Shown here one piece after another: positions 1 through 9,377 of a stretch of DNA of 64,000 bases; positions within the stretch are counted from its first letter, which is position 1; each line of letters starts with the position of its first letter. The position numbers and the translations under genes are program-made. Location of the stretch: assembly GCF_000006445.2 (NCBI RefSeq), contig NC_006043.2, positions 1,178,001 to 1,242,000 of the forward strand, written 5' to 3'. This DNA is from Debaryomyces hansenii CBS767 (Eukaryota > Ascomycota > Pichiomycetes > Serinales > Debaryomycetaceae). The notes under the pieces are model-generated. The model searched no databases and had not been told where the DNA came from. It was given only the letters and a program-made list of their open reading frames with translations.

Positions 1-706
1 TTAAATACAGCTGGTTTGAAATTAGATGATTTATGCTTGAATTTTCAAGTGAGTAAGAGGCAACTATTAATTCGGGAAAATGGGGAGATATATCAATATA
101 CTTTATCAATCGACCTTTAACGACTGGAATCTCGAGATTTAATCGAAAAGGGCCATTTTCAGACACCTGATTATCGAAAGATCTATCAAATTCGTTCTTC
201 AACTCTTCACTCTCTGAAAAATTCTTGAGTATACTTGAATCAATAGCTTCTTGAGTAATAATCTTATTAAGGAACTTAAATGTGTGTTTCATAGAAGCAT
301 TTAACTTTGATTCTTCAATTTCTACTACGGAATCATTTTCAATTGTTTCCAAGCTTTCATTAGGTTCATCAACGATTCTTGTCTTGTTCTCAATTTCTGT
401 ATCAGACGGTTCATCGGTTGTTTGGATAGCTTTGTCGTACGTAATAACATTTTTCTCATTTGCATCAGATTCATTATGATGTATAGGAATACCATTACTT
501 ATATAGTTTACATCATGTTCTTGAGGTGCAAGATCTACTTGAATAGCGACATTCACCTGCTTGGTGTTAGGCTTAATGGGTGAACTCTGAAACTGATCTA
601 TGAGCTCATTTACCAATTTATCATCGTGGCTAGTATTACCTAGTCTCCTTTGTTTCAATTCCTGGAGCCTTTGTCTCTTCTGTTCTAATAAAGACTGTCT
701 ATCCAT
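1..706 (-). CDS. PAC11: Dynein intermediate chain, N-terminal part (cut by window edge)
   Basis: The reading frame opens at the ATG at 706-704 and stays open to base 2, so about 235 codons are visible and the WD40 part lies outside the window. The first 20 residues form a charged helix (MDRQSLLEQKRQRLQELKQR) like the N-terminus of dynein intermediate chains, which binds dynactin and NudE-type partners. Two short motifs follow, VNVAIQVD and TYDKAIQT, which match the QT motifs by which yeast Pac11 binds the light chain Dyn2 (LC8). The last visible part (FPELIVASYS) matches the start of the family's beta-propeller. Role: cargo and regulator subunit of cytoplasmic dynein in nuclear positioning. 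The divergent neighbour is SLD5, as in S. cerevisiae, which supports the call. Confidence 0.85.
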   Translation of the reverse strand, partial: MDRQSLLEQKRQRLQELKQRRLGNTSHDDKLVNELIDQFQSSPIKPNTKQVNVAIQVDLAPQEHDVNYISNGIPIHHNESDANEKNVITYDKAIQTTDEPSDTEIENKTRIVDEPNESLETIENDSVVEIEESKLNASMKHTFKFLNKIITQEAIDSSILKNFSESEELKNEFDRSFDNQVSENGPFRLNLEIPVVKGRLIKYIDISPHFPELIVASYSLENSSINHLISNQLYL

Positions 707-870
707 TATTCAAAGGGTTATAGTAAGGCCTAATAGTGTTTATTATATTAACTCTCTTTATTTTGAAACCATTTTAACGCGCTTACAAAACCAAAAAATT
801 GATCTCTCGATCTGACTTTTGGTAAATTTTCGATAAGCAGTTTTGAATAATAAACCATTATTCAAGCAAG
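707..870. promoter_or_regulatory. Shared promoter of PAC11 and SLD5
   Basis: A 164-base gap separates the two divergent start codons, so both genes must be driven from here. It is AT-rich; I see no strong recognisable factor site. Inference from gene arrangement only. Confidence 0.5.
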
Positions 871-1608
871 ATGAATAAAGACTTAGATATTGATGATATT
901 CTCCAAGAATTTGATGATTCTAATGTTCACTCAAAGTCTTCAAAATATGGAATTCGTAACTCGGAGAATATATATGACCAACTTGTGGCAGCTATGTTAA
1001 ATGAAAGAATGTCTCCAGATGTATTACCTTATAAGCATGAATTAATGAAGGAAGTACTAACACAGTTATCAAATCAACAACAGTATTTGTTGGATTCTCA
1101 TGAATATGGCGATTCGAATGTGGAATCTGGTATTGTCACTGGGGACTTCAAATTGCAATTAATGATTATAGAGACTGATATAGAGAGATTGAATTATTTA
1201 GTAAGGCTATACCTCCGTACAAGACTAGCAAAGATTGATAAATTCACAATACACTATATTAATGAAACGTCCAATGACGATCCAACGAATGATCGGTCGC
1301 TTTTGTCACCAGAAGAGACCGAATATATGCATAAACACTTCAAGATTTTAACTCAGTTATATAATAACAGTTTTTTGAAAAAAATGCCCCATTTTTTGAC
1401 ATTGTTAGATGATACCAGTGGTGGACAATCAATGATATCAGTACCCGATATCAATCAACCTGTATTTATTAAAGTGATCACTAAAGTCCCAATAATAATC
1501 AACTTAGACGAAGATGAAGATTTGGAATTGGTTGAGAACGGAATTTATGTTGTTAAATATAGCCTAATTAAAAAGTATATAGAGATAGGTGATATCGTAT
1601 TAATATGA
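871..1608 (+). CDS. SLD5: GINS complex subunit Sld5
   Basis: A 245-residue protein. GINS (Sld5, Psf1, Psf2, Psf3) is part of the CMG replicative helicase and is needed for initiation and fork progression in the nucleus. The N-terminal half carries the helical GINS A domain (for example PDVLPYKHELM and a long run around LQLMIIETDIERLNYLVRLYLRTRL), typical of Sld5. The C-terminal ~60 residues are the small beta-rich B domain, ending in YIEIGDIVLI, like other Sld5 proteins that end on a hydrophobic strand. It starts 164 bases from the divergent PAC11 start; the same pair is divergent in S. cerevisiae. No truncation is seen. Confidence 0.9.
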   Translation: MNKDLDIDDILQEFDDSNVHSKSSKYGIRNSENIYDQLVAAMLNERMSPDVLPYKHELMKEVLTQLSNQQQYLLDSHEYGDSNVESGIVTGDFKLQLMIIETDIERLNYLVRLYLRTRLAKIDKFTIHYINETSNDDPTNDRSLLSPEETEYMHKHFKILTQLYNNSFLKKMPHFLTLLDDTSGGQSMISVPDINQPVFIKVITKVPIIINLDEDEDLELVENGIYVVKYSLIKKYIEIGDIVLI

Positions 1609-1632
1609 TAATTAAAGTATATGAATTTTTAC

Positions 1633-4600
1633 TTAAATAACCTGTTCATCACACCCACCAGGACATACAATATTCTCTTGGTCTATGAACCATTCTCGTA
1701 AGCATCCAAAGTGACCCCTATGACCGCAACTTAAACTGGTAACAATGTTTAAACCTTTGCAAGGTTCATCGCAATATATACAATTCAGTTGTTTTGTTGA
1801 GCATTCGTCACAATACCAGTAACCAAAACTATCCTCGTTAAGTGCTTTTCGTTTTGACTTTTCATTAACTAATAGTTTCTGGCACCAACAACAGAAAAAC
1901 CTTAAATTTACTTCAGTACTTGCAAGATTTGCTAAATCAGGTAGTAATTCCTTAGGTGCCATATTAACAACATACATTGCGTTAGAAAATAGCTGTTTTC
2001 TATGGAGTATCTCAACGTACAATGACAACCAGTCTAAGCTTTGTTCTTTCGAGAAAACATGTGAGTCTTTTCCAACTTTCAAGTAGTCGTAAAATAATAT
2101 TGTTAAGATTGAACATAATAGTATATCGCCTTGTAGAGATGCAAATTCCAAAGCTTCTTTTAATAAATACTCAGTCTTCCATGGTTTATATAAGGTATTA
2201 GGTGACCCTGTATTATTTCCAGTGATGGCTCTTGTCAATTCTGATTTACCGAAATTAACCGATGTCACTTTCGTTTCTTCAATCGATTCAAGGTCTTCTA
2301 TCTGCTCTTGTACATCTTTTAACTCTGTACGTGATTGCTCGTCTCTCATTAATTTTTGAGAAACAGGTGATTGCTTTGCATAGGACGTTTTATTATGGAA
2401 TCCATGAACTGGTGAAATATGAGAATTTCTTCTTGATGATCCAGGAGTAGTTGAATTGTAATATGGTCGTGGTGATGAATGCGTAGAGCTATATGAATGA
2501 TGTAGCTGATCAGAGTAATTTGGGCTGCCAATTCGTGGTTGGTAAGAAGATACACCACAGGAAGATAATGAGCTGTTGGTTGCCCACTGCGCTCTATTAC
2601 CTATTATATTAGAGTTCTCGTCATCCAAATCCCATGTGTTGGTATGTCTATAGTTAAATGCATTTCTAGAATTCTTTCTAGAATTTTCTGGATCAAGCGA
2701 TAGTCTTCTCTGATAATTGATAATATTTCCACGATGATTACTATCCTTATTTTGAGGGCTCATCAGCCCAGAAGTCGTATTTTTCTCATGCTTATGTTGC
2801 AGGCCAATTTTAATCGGAGAAGCTTTTGCGCTCTCAATATTGTACGGAAAATCGTTGTCAATAGCTTCTGAATCAATTGCAGACATCGATGAATGTTTCT
2901 TTAATTCAGAATTCTTCATGCCAAACTGGGAATCATTTTCATTTAACTCGCAAGTCTTAGCGTTACCCATTCCATCATCATCATCAATTGCACTTTCGTG
3001 GTTTTCTGCCCTTGTTGATCCAGTATTTATTGTCTTCCTATTCTTTAATAACATACTATTTGATCGCGATATGACAGGGCTATTACTATTTGATCGACTT
3101 TGGTTTAATACATCCTTTAGATGGCTTGGGGAGTTTAGATTGCTTAAAGGCTTAATTTCTGAGAAAGAAGCCTTTCTGGAACCATTATTATTCGCATTCG
3201 ATAGTTCAATATTATTTGAAGTATCTTTCTCTGAGTGTACCCCTCCATAATTTGATGTCAGTGTAGAATTCGAGTTGAACGATCCTACAAAATTATCCAA
3301 CTCAGAGAGAATTGATCTGTTGTCATTCGTTTGGTTCAACTGTGTTTTACTATTCGAAGTATTGCTATTATTCTCATATGTGTCCAATGAGCCATATGTA
3401 ATGGCAGTTTCTGCTTTTTCGAACTGTGATCGGATATTCTCTTCGTAGTTAATAAGAGAAAATTTATCTTCTTCCAAGCTCACAGCCAACACTCTCCAAG
3501 TCTGACAGTCTCTAAATTTATTTACACCTGCCGCGATATTTGCGTTATATAAACAAACATCGATCAAACTAAGACCGTCATTTACTGTGATCAAATAATT
3601 ATTTGACAAAATTTCAAATGCATGCTCGTCATTTTGAGGCAAGGGTAGTGATAATGGGACAATATAAGGTGAAGGGTGATTAACAGAAATAACTCGTTTG
3701 GAAACTGGTGGTGGTGCTTGATACCCTTGTATTGATGAACTTAATGATACATTAGACCCCTGCGTTGACTGAGAATGATTTCTATTTAAGGTAGGCCTTA
3801 AATGATTTCCTGATACACTGGCACTATTGCTTCCTGAATTATTGTTTCCATGTTCCATCAAAGCTTCTATTCCTACAGAACTTCTATTTTGAAGAATAGA
3901 CGATAGGGGCTTTGGCGGTTGTATCATTGGGTTGTGTGTTGCAGATCTATGAAGCAGTGGTTTTGTGGTTTGTTCAAATGGTGGCGATACGGAGTTTGAA
4001 AATGAAGGATTCTGATATGATAGCGGTGTATTAGATGCGTTTGATGCTATAGGTATCGATGCAACAGTGATCTTCGAATGGTTGTTATAAATCGAAGAGT
4101 TATCCAAGGAATTGGAAGATATACGATATTTTAACGAACGTTCATCTGTTGGATGATCTTCCATTCCGCTGTTCGATGCAAGACCACTTCCGTCCAGTGC
4201 TAACGCAAATTCTGGGTCATATTCTTCACTCTCAGATCTAAATGAATCATTTTCTAGTTGGGAGATACTTTCAAACTCGTCTTTTTCTTGGTTCACAAAA
4301 CAAAAATCACCAAGCCCACTGTTCCAAGCCATCGAGACACTAGTTAAATTATCCAATGGTTTAATGATATTAGGGTCAGACTGGGCGGTATCTAAATCAT
4401 AAGACATGAATTGGTTTGATTTTGAAATAGTCCAAACCCTTCGGGAATGTGAAATATTCTGTGCCCACATAAAATTCTGGAAGGGCTTATTAGAATTGCT
4501 GGATATAACTTCTTTCGGAATGTATTTTCTTTTTAAATTATAGATGGAAATGGTTGGGTCTTCGTTAAGAAACAGGCATGCAAAATCGTAATTGAATAAT

Positions 4601-5793
4601 GGATCATTTTTACCCACCGAGGACATTGTTGAAATAGTTTCTCTTTCATTAGAACTAGTTTTATCATCATATCTTTTTGATTCGAGTATTTGTTGATATT
4701 GGCTTGATGAAGTATCTGTTTTACTTGGTATATTATCTGGATAAACTGACCACCTTATTTTCATTACTGGCCCATACGTATTAATCATATAGTCAGGGCT
4801 TATCTTATTTTGATGGGTAGGAGAATCACCATAATTCCAAATACAAACCTTTTGATCTCTTCCTCCAGTTATGACATATTCCTTTTCAGGATGTATATTT
4901 AAAGATAAAGCTGGACCAGTATGAAAATTCCATTTACGTTCCGGTACATTAATATTATGTTGATATCCACCGTTGGGAGATCGCAAGTCGTATTTACAAA
5001 GCGCACCTGAATCATGGACCGATAATATTGTAAGCTTGTTCCGAACAGTAGAATGGGGTGAGTATTGACACGATCTAACAGGATCAGAATGCGAATTCGA
5101 AGATATTGTAAGTGTAGGTTTATTAGACGCAGATCTCAAGTCCCATAGCTTTATAGTACCGTCTTGCGAACCAGATATCAATTGATATGGCAGAGAAGAA
5201 TTCGCAACATTCAGTTGATTAATGAAATCCAAAGAATTGACACATCTTATATGATCAGAATATTTCCTGACTAATTTACACTTCCCATTATTTTGAACTT
5301 TGTATACTGAAATTAAGCCTGTCGCTAGCTCGCATGCAATGGTGTCGTGTTGCGATTCAATCGTATTTACACTTGTGAGCTTGTTACTTGACAAAGTTCT
5401 GGAAGATGAATATATAGATTTACTCAGCTCCAATATATCAACTTCGTGGACAATTTTTGTTTGGTCATTATTCATCGCTAATAGCTTCAAATAATTCTTA
5501 CCACCGATTATTAAATGATGCAATGGATCTTCTTCATAATTCTTTACTAGGCCGTTCAACGAATGATTAAATTGAGAAATACATGATACTTCCCGTTCAC
5601 AATTATACACCAATTTTTCCTTATTAGATGATGACGTTCCTGACTTATTATGCTGTTTGGGGTTCATTGATGGTGTTGGTGATGCGGATGAATTACCTTC
5701 AAGCGATTGGGCTTGATTCAATGCCCCATATATGTTAAAAGCAAACCTTGAAAGACTCAGTTGATTTGCATTAAGTTCATTAGGGTCTGGCAT
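1633..5793 (-). CDS. RTC1: SEA complex WD40/RING protein Rtc1 (WDR24 homologue)
   Basis: A 1386-residue protein, close to the ~1340 residues of S. cerevisiae Rtc1. Rtc1 belongs to the SEACAT/GATOR2 part of the vacuolar SEA complex, upstream of TORC1. WD40 blades lie at about residues 90-520 (clear units include SGSQDGTIKLWDLRS and TGGRDQKVCIWNYGD). A long Ser/Asn-rich low-complexity middle follows (about 520-1200), then an alpha-solenoid-like stretch. A C-terminal Cys/His-rich zinc domain of the WDR24/WDR59 RING type occupies about 1300-1386 (CCWCQKLL, CDECS, CIYCDEPC, CGHRGHFGCLREWF, CPGGCDEQV). It ends 24 bases past the SLD5 stop and converges with it. The ATG at 5793 is the only sensible start. 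Confidence 0.93.
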   Translation of the reverse strand: MPDPNELNANQLSLSRFAFNIYGALNQAQSLEGNSSASPTPSMNPKQHNKSGTSSSNKEKLVYNCEREVSCISQFNHSLNGLVKNYEEDPLHHLIIGGKNYLKLLAMNNDQTKIVHEVDILELSKSIYSSSRTLSSNKLTSVNTIESQHDTIACELATGLISVYKVQNNGKCKLVRKYSDHIRCVNSLDFINQLNVANSSLPYQLISGSQDGTIKLWDLRSASNKPTLTISSNSHSDPVRSCQYSPHSTVRNKLTILSVHDSGALCKYDLRSPNGGYQHNINVPERKWNFHTGPALSLNIHPEKEYVITGGRDQKVCIWNYGDSPTHQNKISPDYMINTYGPVMKIRWSVYPDNIPSKTDTSSSQYQQILESKRYDDKTSSNERETISTMSSVGKNDPLFNYDFACLFLNEDPTISIYNLKRKYIPKEVISSNSNKPFQNFMWAQNISHSRRVWTISKSNQFMSYDLDTAQSDPNIIKPLDNLTSVSMAWNSGLGDFCFVNQEKDEFESISQLENDSFRSESEEYDPEFALALDGSGLASNSGMEDHPTDERSLKYRISSNSLDNSSIYNNHSKITVASIPIASNASNTPLSYQNPSFSNSVSPPFEQTTKPLLHRSATHNPMIQPPKPLSSILQNRSSVGIEALMEHGNNNSGSNSASVSGNHLRPTLNRNHSQSTQGSNVSLSSSIQGYQAPPPVSKRVISVNHPSPYIVPLSLPLPQNDEHAFEILSNNYLITVNDGLSLIDVCLYNANIAAGVNKFRDCQTWRVLAVSLEEDKFSLINYEENIRSQFEKAETAITYGSLDTYENNSNTSNSKTQLNQTNDNRSILSELDNFVGSFNSNSTLTSNYGGVHSEKDTSNNIELSNANNNGSRKASFSEIKPLSNLNSPSHLKDVLNQSRSNSNSPVISRSNSMLLKNRKTINTGSTRAENHESAIDDDDGMGNAKTCELNENDSQFGMKNSELKKHSSMSAIDSEAIDNDFPYNIESAKASPIKIGLQHKHEKNTTSGLMSPQNKDSNHRGNIINYQRRLSLDPENSRKNSRNAFNYRHTNTWDLDDENSNIIGNRAQWATNSSLSSCGVSSYQPRIGSPNYSDQLHHSYSSTHSSPRPYYNSTTPGSSRRNSHISPVHGFHNKTSYAKQSPVSQKLMRDEQSRTELKDVQEQIEDLESIEETKVTSVNFGKSELTRAITGNNTGSPNTLYKPWKTEYLLKEALEFASLQGDILLCSILTILFYDYLKVGKDSHVFSKEQSLDWLSLYVEILHRKQLFSNAMYVVNMAPKELLPDLANLASTEVNLRFFCCWCQKLLVNEKSKRKALNEDSFGYWYCDECSTKQLNCIYCDEPCKGLNIVTSLSCGHRGHFGCLREWFIDQENIVCPGGCDEQVI

Positions 5794-5994
5794 GACAATA
5801 CTTAGTCGTTATCAATTGTATTACCAGGAAATCAAAATAAAAGCCGTTTTGATAGTGTACACCGATTTTAGTGTTATCACCAATTCTCTCACAAACTTAT
5901 ATCAATTCGTCACGTTCGACCTTGCTATATCTTGATACCAAAGGTTAGAGTCTGGAATTTTTGCAACAAGTGGATATTCTAATTAGCTAGAACT

Positions 5995-6864
5995 ATGTCA
6001 TATATGGCTCAAATAGTATTATCAATAGGTGTGAGTTTGTTTGTAGGATTATATTCTTATCAATCCAGCTTAATATATCCTGCATCGTTGAATGATGGGC
6101 ATGGATATTGTGCAACTCCAGATGAATATGGAATGCCAGGTTATGAATTAGTGAACTTAAAAACAGAAGATGGGGAAAATTTACAATGTTACCTGTTAAA
6201 GCAGAATAAGGAATCACCCACTTATAGTAACAAGACGATAGTAGTACTTTCGCCAAATGCTGGTAATATTGGGCATGCATTGCCAATTGTATCGATGTTT
6301 TATTCAAATTTCGGATATAACGTGTTCATATATTCTTATCGTGGATATGGCAAATCTACAGGCAAGCCATCAGAGAAGGGACTAAAGCTTGATGCGCAAA
6401 GAATAATGCAATATTTGACAATAGAAGATGAACAGTATCAACAATCTTCTATAGTATTGTACGGAAGATCGCTAGGAGGTGCCGTTGGTATTTATATCGC
6501 TTCTACAATGGCTCCACATATCAAGGGTATTATATTGGAAAACACGTTTTTATCAATTAGGAAAACTGTTCCTCATATTTTTCCGATGCTTAGATATCTT
6601 GCTGTGTTGATTCATCAAGTTTGGGATCTGGAAAAATTAGTCAGTACAATTCCTTCCAACATACCTCTCTTAATGCTAAGTGCAAGAAAGGATGAAATTG
6701 TTCCGCCAGAGCATATGGATCGGATTTTTTCATTATCAAAAAGTGATGATAAAATAATGTACAAGTTTGAAAATTCGCTGCATAATGATACGGTTATTCA
6801 GTCTGGGTATTGGGAGAAGATTCATGACTTCGTCGATAACAAAGTAAACACTGTTTCCCATTAG
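5995..6864 (+). CDS. Bem46/YNL320W-type alpha/beta hydrolase
   Basis: A 289-residue membrane-anchored serine hydrolase. Residues 5-25 form an N-terminal hydrophobic anchor. An alpha/beta hydrolase fold follows, with a nucleophile elbow GRSLGG (Ser159), a probable acid at Asp233 (SARKDEIVPP) and a His at 263 (SLHND). Length and motifs match the Bem46 (ABHD13-like) family; the S. cerevisiae relative is YNL320W. The substrate is not known. It is divergent from RTC1 with a 200-base gap. KRE1 is near YNL320W in S. cerevisiae and lies about 1.5 kb away here, which supports synteny. Confidence 0.88.
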   Translation: MSYMAQIVLSIGVSLFVGLYSYQSSLIYPASLNDGHGYCATPDEYGMPGYELVNLKTEDGENLQCYLLKQNKESPTYSNKTIVVLSPNAGNIGHALPIVSMFYSNFGYNVFIYSYRGYGKSTGKPSEKGLKLDAQRIMQYLTIEDEQYQQSSIVLYGRSLGGAVGIYIASTMAPHIKGIILENTFLSIRKTVPHIFPMLRYLAVLIHQVWDLEKLVSTIPSNIPLLMLSARKDEIVPPEHMDRIFSLSKSDDKIMYKFENSLHNDTVIQSGYWEKIHDFVDNKVNTVSH

Positions 6865-7099
6865 AATGTTACGTCCTGGTTTCGTAAATAGATCAGCGTA
6901 AATTTATATGTATACAGATAGAATAACAACGATAAAAATATAAAGCTAAATACTTCGTAATAAAATTGTAGCATGACAATTAAATTGATAGAATCATATT
7001 AATGATAAATTGCGGGAAGATTATGTAAATAAAAGATAATCTCAAAGCTTTCCCCGTCATTGAACTTTGTTATCCAGTATATAGTTAAACATTTCAAAC

Positions 7100-7732
7100 T
7101 TATAATGAAATTAAAGGTTCAGCTCCCTTTTTACCAGAGTCTTCGTGTGACATAAAATCAAGTTTTTGTTCTTCGGATAATTTCAAGATCTTCTTTAATC
7201 TTTCACCTACGGTTCTTAATTTAGTTTCATCACAATCCTTTGTCCAGAGACCAATTCTAATGACTTGCTTTCTAATGTTTAAAACAATACCGTTAACTTC
7301 ATCTTCATCATCTTCGATAGTTTCACCAATGACAGACAAAAGACCACGTAACCACAAATCGTTGATGATTGATCCAACATCACGTCTATTGTTGAAGGCA
7401 AATTGCCATTTACCACCTTTGGAGTTTTGTTCATCTTCCCATTCCGGCTTAATTCCTTCTTTAAATAAATGATAATCTGATTTCATTGGTAATTGGTTTG
7501 CTTGAGGAATCGAATTGTAGATGCCCCAGAATTCTTCGACAGAAGAGAATGTGATGACTGGTTTTAATAAATCATGCCAGTTTTCCGATTTATTTACTTG
7601 TGGCTTGGTGTACCATAAAGTCCATTTGTTATTTAATGGATGCTTGGCAGTAAATTCTTCCTTATTCGATAAAACAGTATCCTTGTTTTCTAAAGACAAT
7701 TCTTCAGTTTGCTTAGATAATTCTTCAGACAT
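7100..7732 (-). CDS. CDC33: Translation initiation factor eIF4E (cap-binding protein)
   Basis: A 210-residue protein that binds the mRNA 5' cap and recruits eIF4G. Seen: HPLNNKWTLWYTKP near residue 31, the cap-stacking tryptophans Trp52 and Trp98 followed by Glu99, Trp69 in EEFWGIYN (dorsal face, eIF4G/4E-BP contact), GGKW at 106-109, and Trp163 in IGLWTKD. The frame is also open to an ATG at 7762, which would add ten residues (MKVFTNKIAK). I chose the second ATG at 7732 because yeast eIF4E proteins begin MS-E-E and match from there. RTC1 is a near neighbour, as CDC33 is next to RTC1 in S. cerevisiae. Confidence 0.95.
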   Translation of the reverse strand: MSEELSKQTEELSLENKDTVLSNKEEFTAKHPLNNKWTLWYTKPQVNKSENWHDLLKPVITFSSVEEFWGIYNSIPQANQLPMKSDYHLFKEGIKPEWEDEQNSKGGKWQFAFNNRRDVGSIINDLWLRGLLSVIGETIEDDEDEVNGIVLNIRKQVIRIGLWTKDCDETKLRTVGERLKKILKLSEEQKLDFMSHEDSGKKGAEPLISL

Positions 7733-8343
7733 CTTAGCTATTTTGTTAGTAAAAACTTTCATTCATATTTCTTGACCTTACTTGAGAAATTTTAACACAA
7801 CTGCAATATTTGAATCGGTTCGGAAGATGTATTTTTTTCTCCTAGTTTATGATTAAGTTGACTACATACTTTAATGTTTCCTTGGATGTTTTACTTATAG
7901 AATAAAAGTCAACTAGGCGTTTAATGTAAAATCACTTCTCGATGAAGTCCACAAAGTTGACGATGTTCAGCGAAACGAAAAAAAAAATTGCGAGTAATTT
8001 TCAGTACACGCTCAGTGCAAACAAATCAAATATACGCGTATATTACAGACTATAGCCTTATATTTCTTCAAGAATGTAAAAACCTAGCCATAAGGGTAAG
8101 ATAAGTGTAAACGATATATATATATGTATAGAGAATAAGCGCTGTCATTAATACCAGCCCAAATATAAAAGTCTTGTGTATTTTTGTAGTTTATTATTTA
8201 TAGCAACATTCATTTCATCATTTCTGAAAAGTCTATTTATCGTATACCAGATACGTATTCAACGATCTTTTGATTAATTAAGCATTGAAATGAAATCTAA
8301 CTGGAGGAGAAGGAGACCTGGGTATACTTTATTGTCAGGTCCT
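7733..8343. promoter_or_regulatory. CDC33 upstream region
   Basis: About 610 bases between the eIF4E start and the end of the next gene. It holds an A-run near 7979-7987, an AT-alternating run near 8117-8125 and otherwise AT-rich DNA. It must contain the CDC33 promoter and the 3' end of the KRE1-like gene. I see no further gene. Confidence 0.4.
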
Positions 8344-8712
8344 TCAAAGCAAAGCCCCTAAAAGCAAAAAGGAGACACCAGCTATTCCTGAATATAAATT
8401 TTCCGATTTAAAAACGCCAACAGCACCGTTCGTTTGCCCCACTGTTGTATGCTCATAGCTTCTCACATCTCCAACATTCCCACTAACAGAACCAAGCCCA
8501 ATACCACCCGATTTGACATCCCCTTCGTCTGCTGCTGTGGAATATGTTGTCTTAAATGATTGCTCATACGGTGTTTGCATAGTAGTTTTTTCACCTTTAA
8601 CCGTGGTAGTAATCCAGATGGTAGTAGATGATGCTTTGGTAGTAGTTTTATCTGCTGCTACTATTAAAGTCAACATGGATATGAAGCCAAAAAGGTACTT
8701 AAAAAATCTCAT
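8344..8712 (-). CDS. KRE1: Kre1-like small GPI-anchored wall protein
   Basis: A 122-residue secreted protein. Residues 1-20 are a signal peptide (MRFFKYLFGFISMLTLIVAA), then a Ser/Thr-rich segment with TTIWITTTVKG. A short conserved-looking core follows (GGIGLGSVSGNVGDVRSYEHTT). The C-terminal hydrophobic tail (GIAGVSFLLLGALL) is typical of a GPI attachment signal. Kre1 is a surface glycoprotein for beta-1,6-glucan assembly and, in S. cerevisiae, the K1 toxin membrane receptor. The call rests on this layout, on the TxWxTTTxxG motif typical of Candida Kre1 proteins, and on the nearby YNL320W homologue. It is shorter than S. cerevisiae Kre1. Another small GPI protein of unknown role is the alternative. 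Confidence 0.62.
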   Translation of the reverse strand: MRFFKYLFGFISMLTLIVAADKTTTKASSTTIWITTTVKGEKTTMQTPYEQSFKTTYSTAADEGDVKSGGIGLGSVSGNVGDVRSYEHTTVGQTNGAVGVFKSENLYSGIAGVSFLLLGALL

Positions 8713-8808
8713 TCTAGGGTAAATATTTCAAAGTTTATTCAAAATTCACAGCAAATTGTTCTTGGAGATAAACACGTTAGTTTATTTTATTCTTTTAACT
8801 ACTAGAAC

Positions 8809-9123
8809 TTATCTGAAAGAAAAACAATTAAAAATCATATTTAACTGCTCTTTTTTGGTGATTCTCATGAAAATGATATTGAACAATTCAATCACGTGAT
8901 CACATAGCCACTGCAAATTCTGGTATTCATACAAAAAAGCTCCAGGTACCTGAGACACTGCACGATCTAAGCGAATCAAATTTCCAACAAGAAATGCATA
9001 TAATGTAGAAACGCCTGTTTCTTCATGAGAGTTACGTTTGGGACGCCATTCAACTTTTTGTGTGGTCTTTTGGAGAATAAAATGAATTTCCAATGCAGAG
9101 ACCGTAAGTAAAAAGTAACCCAA
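8809..9123 (-). other. Unrecognised open frame in the KRE1-BFR2 gap, no ATG start
   Basis: About 105 codons are open but without an ATG at the head; the first near-start codon is TTG. The composition looks protein-like (for example TLYAFLVGNLIRLDRAVSQV and FLYEYQNLQWLCDHVIELF). A second open frame on the same strand (8976-9197) overlaps it upstream, so a single frameshift could join them. The frame closes right after a TTTCAG sequence that resembles a 3' splice site. I do not recognise the protein. It could be a relic, a spliced gene, or chance. Confidence 0.2.
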
Positions 9124-9377
9124 ACTTCGAGTATATCACTTCTCTGCAGACGCCCATGATTCAGCTCCAGAGAGTGTCTAATATTGATAGTATTCACGGT
9201 CTTTAATTTTTAACCGCCAATATACATCGAAGGAAGGTCCTATGTATATTGGTTGTCTGATTATATAAGCTTTGAGGGTGATGGTGCGGCTCAAAATTTT
9301 CAATTGAAAAAATGTAAGATCTATGTGAACGGAATATACATAATGTATGGAATTTAGTTGATATAGTAATAAGTCTA

